Source: Phenylobacterium deserti
GTDB lineage: Bacteria > Pseudomonadota > Alphaproteobacteria > Caulobacterales > Caulobacteraceae
Assembly: GCA_945874825.1 (NCBI GenBank)
Contig: CAMCIK010000016.1
Span: forward strand, 1-34,897
Direction: 5' to 3'
Length of the DNA: 34,897 nucleotides
The position numbers and the translations under genes are program-made. Shown piece by piece: positions 30,563 to 34,897 of the stretch (positions within the stretch are counted from its first letter, which is position 1; every line of letters begins with the position of its first letter). The notes beneath the pieces are model-generated. The model was given only the letters and a program-made list of their open reading frames with translations, searched no databases and was not told the origin of the DNA.

Positions 30563-31312
30563 TCAACCGGCCCGGCGCGTCACCGTCATCATGTAGTTGA
30601 CCCCGGAGTCCGACGACAGCCGCCAGACCCCCGACAGGGGGTCGAAGCTCACCCCGAACGGGCCCTGCATGTCCAGAGGTTCGGCGGAAAGGAAGCCACG
30701 CAACTCGTCCGGAGTCAGGAACTTGCGCCAGTCATGGGTGCCGGCCGGCAGCCAGCGCAGAACATACTCCGCCCCGATCTTGGCCAGGGCCAGGGCCCGG
30801 AGAGTGCGGTTCAGGGTGGCCACGATCATCAGGCCGCCGGGGGCCAGCAGGCGCCCGCAGGTGCGCAGGAACTCGCCCGGATCGGCGACATGCTCGATGA
30901 CCTCCATGTTGAGGATCACGTCGAAGAGTGGCGTCCCCTCAGCCTCAAGGGCCTCGGCGGTCGAGGCGAGGTAGGTGACCGGAACCCCGGTCTGTTCGGC
31001 GTGGGTCCGAGCCGTGCCGATATTGCGCTCGGAGGCGTCGACCCCCGTCACTTCGAACCCCAGGCGCGACATGGGTTCGGACAGGAGCCCCCCGCCGCAG
31101 CCAATGTCGAGCAGCCTCAGGCCCTCGAAGGGCTGGCGACCGGTGCCGTCCCGGCCGAAGTGGGCCAGGCCCTTCTCCCGGATGAAGGACAGGCGGACCG
31201 GGTTGAAGCGATGCAAGGGGGCAAACTTGCCCTTGGGGTCCCACCATTCGGCGGCGATGCGCGAGAACCTCTCGACTTCGGCGGGATCAATGCTGGAGCG
31301 GGGCTCGGCCAT
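30563..31312 (-). CDS. ubiG: UbiG, bifunctional O-methyltransferase of ubiquinone synthesis
   Basis: The 249-residue protein opens with [29 protein letters not shown], the N-terminal segment typical of UbiG. It has the SAM-binding motif [14 protein letters not shown] followed by GVDASE, then [13 protein letters not shown] and the C-terminal domain with [14 protein letters not shown]. UbiG performs both O-methylations in ubiquinone synthesis at the inner membrane. No Shine-Dalgarno is clear before ATG 31312; a GTG three codons upstream could serve. It is divergent from lysC, a pairing common in alphaproteobacteria. Confidence 0.96.
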   Translation of the reverse strand: MAEPRSSIDPAEVERFSRIAAEWWDPKGKFAPLHRFNPVRLSFIREKGLAHFGRDGTGRQPFEGLRLLDIGCGGGLLSEPMSRLGFEVTGVDASERNIGTARTHAEQTGVPVTYLASTAEALEAEGTPLFDVILNMEVIEHVADPGEFLRTCGRLLAPGGLMIVATLNRTLRALALAKIGAEYVLRWLPAGTHDWRKFLTPDELRGFLSAEPLDMQGPFGVSFDPLSGVWRLSSDSGVNYMMTVTRRAG

Positions 31313-31373
31313 GGGCGGCACATACCAGAGGCTCCGGTGACCTGAACAGCGGAAAGCCAGGGTTGCCGGGGAG

Positions 31374-31402
31374 TTGCTCCCTCCCCGCCCCCCCGCTAGA
31401 AC
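31374..31402 (+). promoter_or_regulatory. Housekeeping promoter for lysC
   Basis: TTGCTCC (31374-31380) and GCTAGAAC (31395-31402), 14 bp apart, fit the Caulobacter consensus TTGACGS-N10-14-GCTANAWC. The -10 element matches fully. It lies 37 nt before the lysC start. Confidence 0.55.
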
Positions 31403-31438
31403 GCCTCTCTTTCCGGTCTGGAGTGCAGATTGCGAGCC

Positions 31439-32689
31439 ATGTCGCGGCTGGTCATGAAATTTGGCGGCACCTCCGTGGCCGACCTGGAACGCATCCGGCG
31501 CGTCGGACGGTTGGTCGCTGCCGAAGCTGCGGCGGGCCACAGGGTCGCGGTCGTCGTCTCTGCCATGAGCGGCAAGACCAACGAGCTGGTGGCCTGGACA
31601 GACGCTGCGGGACCCGCCGCGGAAGGCCTGCCAGCCTCCGATGACGAATATGACGTCGTGGTGTCGTCAGGCGAACAGGTGACCGCCGGCCTCCTGGCCA
31701 TGACCCTGCGCAATATGGGATTGTCTGCCCGTTCCTGGATGGGCTGGCAGGTCCCTATCATCGCCGACGACGCCCATGGCCGCTCGCGCATCGATGACGT
31801 TCCGCCGGAGGCGCTGACGGCCTCCCTGGATGCTGGCGAGATCGCGGTCATTGCAGGCTTCCAGGGGGTGACGGCTTCCGGTCGGATCGCAACCCTGGGC
31901 CGAGGCGGATCCGACACCAGCGCCGTGGCGATCGCCGCCGCGGTGCGAGCTGTGCGCTGTGACATCTACACGGACGTCGATGGGGTCTACACCACCGACC
32001 CCCGCATCGAGTCCCGGGCCCGGAAGCTGGCGCGCATTTCCTACGAGGAGATGCTGGAGATGGCCTCCCTGGGTGCCAAGGTCCTGCAGACCCGCTCGGT
32101 GGAGCTGGCCATGGCCCAAAAGGTGCCACTGCGGGTCCTGTCGAGTTTTGTCGAGCCCGGCGATGCCCCGGGCCAGGGCACCATCGTGTGCGACGAGGAA
32201 GAGATCATGGAAAAGCGGATCGTCAGCGGAGTCGCCTACAGCCGGGACGAGGCCAAGATCAGCCTGTTCGGCCTGCCCGACCACCCCGGTGTCTCTTCGG
32301 TGATCTTCGGGGCGCTGGCCGACGCCAACGTAAATGTCGACATGATCGTGCAGAGCCACGCCCGGATCGCCGATACGGCCAACATGGAGTTCACCGTCGG
32401 CAAACGGGACGCGGGACGTGCGGTGGACGTCGTCCGCGGCCTTCAGGCCCAGGTCGGTTTCGAGGATGTCCAGGTCAATGAGGATGTCGCCAAGGTGTCG
32501 GTGATCGGAGTCGGCATGCGCAGCCACGCGGGCGTGGCCAAGACCATGTTCGGCGCCCTTGCGGAGAAGGGCGTCAACATCCAGGTCATCTCGACTTCGG
32601 AGATCAAGATCTCCGTCCTGATCGACTCCGCCTACACCGAACTGGCAGTTCGGGCCCTTCACGCCGCCTACGGCCTGGACCAGCTCTGA
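31439..32689 (+). CDS. lysC: Aspartate kinase
   Basis: The 416-residue protein begins [15 protein letters not shown], the kinase phosphate-binding start. It continues with [16 protein letters not shown] and the segment [14 protein letters not shown] that holds aspartate and ATP. Two ACT domains follow (about residues 275-345 and 350-410), as in the LysC type inhibited by lysine or threonine. It makes aspartyl phosphate, the first step toward lysine, threonine, methionine and diaminopimelate for the cell wall. ATG 31439 is preferred to TTG 31430 by homology. The Shine-Dalgarno is weak. It converges on the hydrolase gene with 7 nt between. Confidence 0.96.
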   Translation: MSRLVMKFGGTSVADLERIRRVGRLVAAEAAAGHRVAVVVSAMSGKTNELVAWTDAAGPAAEGLPASDDEYDVVVSSGEQVTAGLLAMTLRNMGLSARSWMGWQVPIIADDAHGRSRIDDVPPEALTASLDAGEIAVIAGFQGVTASGRIATLGRGGSDTSAVAIAAAVRAVRCDIYTDVDGVYTTDPRIESRARKLARISYEEMLEMASLGAKVLQTRSVELAMAQKVPLRVLSSFVEPGDAPGQGTIVCDEEEIMEKRIVSGVAYSRDEAKISLFGLPDHPGVSSVIFGALADANVNVDMIVQSHARIADTANMEFTVGKRDAGRAVDVVRGLQAQVGFEDVQVNEDVAKVSVIGVGMRSHAGVAKTMFGALAEKGVNIQVISTSEIKISVLIDSAYTELAVRALHAAYGLDQL

Positions 32690-32696
32690 CCTGGGC

Positions 32697-34430
32697 CTAC
32701 GGGCTCCTCGCCGCCGGTGGGAAGGTCATCGGATAGTCGGGGGACCAGTGGTTGGCCGTCCCGCTGGTCACATACCCGCAGAGGAAGATCGCGCAGATCA
32801 GGGCGCCGGGCAGGTAGCTGTTTGTCCGGCGCCAGGTGAAGACCGAGATCACGCCGACGATCGCCAGCAGGGGAATGAACTGCAGGGCAACGATGACGTT
32901 GAGGGGCTCGGTCGGGGTCAGAAGCAGGCCTGTCGTGAACAGGGTTCCATACTCAAACGCCGCAAGGACCAGGAAACCCCCGCCCAGGACCCCCGCCGCC
33001 GTCAGGTAGGTCGAGCGCCGCCCGGCACCATCGACCGCCAGCAGGGCGCAAAGACTGCGGACAAGGATCACCGAATGGAGAATCCAGAACGGCAGGTAGG
33101 TGAGGAAGGTGCCCCATCGCGACGCGTCCAGGGGACGGAAGCCCACCACCCAGAACCGGAAGTCCACGTGGAGGAGGCGGTCCATGGCCAACAGGGCGAG
33201 GGCACCGGCCCCAACTGCGGCCAGGGCCGCAAATGACGAACGCGGAACATCCAGGCTGAAGTCCGGGTGGCCCCGCCGGAGGAAGGGTGCCACCAGGAGG
33301 GACAAGAGTGTGTTCAGCAGGGCCCAGGCGAGCAGCTGGTTCTGGATCCACTGGGGAAACTGGGCGGAGGGAAGCCAGAGCGCGCCCAGCTTCATGAACG
33401 GCAGGTAGGTCAGGGCTGGCAAGGCGGCGGTGAGGGCCAAGGCGATCCAGCCCCCCGGGCCCCGGACTGCGACGACGGGCTCGGGACTGCGCCTGAGGTC
33501 ACCGATCCAGGGCAGGGCCAGAACGGCTTCAAAGACCCCCAGCAGGACCACGATGAAACCGACAAATCCGACGAGGGTGCCGACCTCCTTCCAGAACCAG
33601 ATCTGGTTTCCGGGTGGCAGGGGATGGCTCTCGCCCTCCAGCCGCGCCTGCATCCAGTCGATGACGGGCGCAACGCCGCCGGAGGAGAAGTGTTCCCAGG
33701 GATGAGTGACGTTGGGCAGGTCTAGGCGGCGGGCGGTCCCCAGGCCGGGATCGCCGTAGACCCGGCCCGGCTCCACAGGCGACGAGATGCCAAAGACCTG
33801 CTTTAGCTTTGGTGAGTCCGGCAGGCCGGTTCCCTTGGGCGTACGCCACATGAGGCCGGCGAACTCGTCCAGACCGCCGAAGACCACGTTCAGGTTGCGC
33901 GGGAAATCCGGGCGGACCTCGTCGGGGGGGCCGAAGAGCCCGGGAGCGGAGCCAACCAGGGCCACGGCGCGGTAGCCGTCGGGTTGGGCGCGAGCCGCCG
34001 CAAGGATCGGGCCACCGCCCATGCTGTGGCCCGCCAATCCAATCTGGTCCGGATCGACGAAGGACTGACTGCGCAGGAAGGCCAGGGCCGAAGGGCCTCC
34101 GAAGCCCGCCGCGCCCACATTGCCGTGGGAGCCGCCGTGTCCAGTCATGTCCATCGCCAGGACGACGAAGCCCCGCCGCGACAGCTCGATGGCGAAGGGG
34201 CTCTGCATCTCCCGGGTATTGATGTAGCCGTGGCTGAGGAGGACCGCAGGCGCACGCCGCCCCCCGTCCAGTCCAGCGGGCCGGTAAAGCAGGCCCGACA
34301 TTGTTGCGCCCTCGGCCGTGCGCCAGTGGGCCTCGCTGACCTGCACACCGCCGGAGGTCTGAACCCGCGAAGCCAGGAGTGACCCTGCAAGAATGAGTAC
34401 GAGGCCGATCAGGGCCAGCCTGTAGCGCAT
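32697..34430 (-). CDS. Alpha/beta hydrolase with a C-terminal polytopic membrane domain
   Basis: The 577-residue protein has an N-terminal anchor or signal (residues 4-20). An alpha/beta hydrolase domain (about 45-275) follows, with VLLSHGY (oxyanion hole), MDMTGHGGS, nucleophile Ser136 in GHSMGGG, and a candidate catalytic His in THPWEHFSSGG. About eight membrane helices then run from residue 282 to the end. The hydrolase domain should sit on the periplasmic side of the inner membrane and cut an ester or peptide; no substrate is suggested. The start at 34430 is preceded by GGGGGGA seven bases upstream. It diverges from the acid phosphatase gene. The build echoes the M28 and beta-lactamase-fold proteins in this window. 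Confidence 0.88.
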   Translation of the reverse strand: MRYRLALIGLVLILAGSLLASRVQTSGGVQVSEAHWRTAEGATMSGLLYRPAGLDGGRRAPAVLLSHGYINTREMQSPFAIELSRRGFVVLAMDMTGHGGSHGNVGAAGFGGPSALAFLRSQSFVDPDQIGLAGHSMGGGPILAAARAQPDGYRAVALVGSAPGLFGPPDEVRPDFPRNLNVVFGGLDEFAGLMWRTPKGTGLPDSPKLKQVFGISSPVEPGRVYGDPGLGTARRLDLPNVTHPWEHFSSGGVAPVIDWMQARLEGESHPLPPGNQIWFWKEVGTLVGFVGFIVVLLGVFEAVLALPWIGDLRRSPEPVVAVRGPGGWIALALTAALPALTYLPFMKLGALWLPSAQFPQWIQNQLLAWALLNTLLSLLVAPFLRRGHPDFSLDVPRSSFAALAAVGAGALALLAMDRLLHVDFRFWVVGFRPLDASRWGTFLTYLPFWILHSVILVRSLCALLAVDGAGRRSTYLTAAGVLGGGFLVLAAFEYGTLFTTGLLLTPTEPLNVIVALQFIPLLAIVGVISVFTWRRTNSYLPGALICAIFLCGYVTSGTANHWSPDYPMTFPPAARSP

Positions 34431-34549
34431 GGGTTTCCCCCGAGAGGATCCCGGCGGACAGACGCCGCCGTAAGCTTCTTACTATCATGAGGTGACGGGG
34501 AGCAGACAATGCGCTTACCTTGCGCCCGTCAGCCAAGGAGGTCCAAGTC

Positions 34550-34897
34550 ATGCCACACGTCCTGAGTCTTTCGCTGCTTCACCTGATCATGGGCGGCTAC
34601 CTGGTCGGCCAGCCACCCATCGATGCTGTCCGGCTTTTGCCGCCACCGCCGGCGGCCGGGTCGAGCCAGGAGGCCTATGACCGCGCGACCGCCGCCGCCG
34701 CCCGCGCCGGCGTGGACGGACCCGCCTGGAAGGCGGCGACCCGCGAGGCGAACATCCCCAACGCCGACTTCATGCAGTCCCTGTCCTGCGCCGTCGGCGT
34801 CCAGGTCTCGGCAGACAAGACCCCGGCGGTCCAGAAGTTGTTCTCTTCGGTGGCGACCGACTTCGTCGGGCCCATGAACCAGGCCAAGTCCAACTGG
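34550..34897 (+). CDS. PAP2-family class A acid phosphatase, 5' part only
   Basis: The first 116 codons are present and the gene runs off the window. AAGGAGG lies 8 nt before ATG 34550. The sequence reads IDAVRLLPPPPAAGSSQEAYDR, then FMQSLSCAVGVQVSADKTP and VGPMNQAKSNW. These segments resemble bacterial class A (PhoN-like) acid phosphatases, in which the final Lys (113) would open the K-x6-R-P phosphatase motif just past the edge. A weak N-terminal hydrophobic stretch (residues 4-20) may be a signal peptide for the periplasm. The catalytic His residues lie outside the window, so activity is inferred. Confidence 0.75.
   Translation, partial: MPHVLSLSLLHLIMGGYLVGQPPIDAVRLLPPPPAAGSSQEAYDRATAAAARAGVDGPAWKAATREANIPNADFMQSLSCAVGVQVSADKTPAVQKLFSSVATDFVGPMNQAKSNW

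Noticed and set aside
28772..31345. 857-codon plus-strand open frame antisense to the dehydrogenase, ligase and ubiG
   Set aside because: It is a shadow of three well-supported genes on the other strand, is low-complexity in Gly, Asp, Arg and His, and matches no known fold. Long antisense frames are common at this GC content.

Overview
The window reads as a GC-rich alphaproteobacterial chromosome of the Caulobacterales type (Caulobacter/Phenylobacterium relatives). The main evidence is a CtrA response regulator, the Caulobacter-style flagellar order fliF-fliG-flbE(fliH)-fliN-flbD-flhA, a circularly permuted two-piece tmRNA gene, an alpha-type SspB, and GANTC (CcrM-type) sites upstream of ctrA. 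The genus call is inference. No phage, insertion sequence, CRISPR array, secondary-metabolite cluster or tRNA gene was seen.

Layout. 1-3.5 kb: the start of a probable SRAP-family protein and an HdeD-family membrane protein on the minus strand, then a hybrid sensor kinase whose first ~180 nt are unusually AT-rich. 3.5-6.8 kb: a DUF1993 gene on the minus strand and a second hybrid kinase that is clearly a paralog of the first. 6.8-9.5 kb: cyclophilin-type isomerase, Nudix hydrolase, a decayed DUF47-like remnant, the regulatory subunit of acetolactate synthase without its catalytic partner beside it, and aquaporin Z. 9.6-13.9 kb: permuted ssrA (tmRNA), then a tightly packed operon of sspB, a hotdog thioesterase, an exported C13 (caspase-fold) peptidase and an exported beta-lactamase-fold hydrolase with a membrane tail.

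13.9-24.8 kb is a flagellar and cell-cycle block. fliF, fliG, flbE/fliH, fliN, flbD and flhA run on the plus strand and are followed by a 37-codon ORF and a DUF4282 gene joined by TGATG overlaps. They converge on minus-strand fliI-fliJ. A small membrane protein gene and ctrA diverge from a promoter region with TTAA half-sites and three GANTC sites. The products are the MS ring, switch, export gate and export ATPase, together with the sigma-54 activator FlbD and the master regulator CtrA.

24.8-34.9 kb is mostly housekeeping and accessory metabolism: an M28 peptidase with a polytopic membrane domain, ArsC, a zinc alcohol dehydrogenase, an acyl-CoA ligase, UbiG, aspartokinase LysC, an alpha/beta hydrolase with a membrane domain, and the 5' end of a PAP2 acid phosphatase cut by the window edge.

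The points most worth a second look are the permuted ssrA next to sspB with an unusual tag (AANDNFAGEVRLAA), the AT-rich sensor end of the first kinase, the DUF47 remnant, the small ORFs at 21195-21308 and 23527-23781, and the dyads upstream of fliF.
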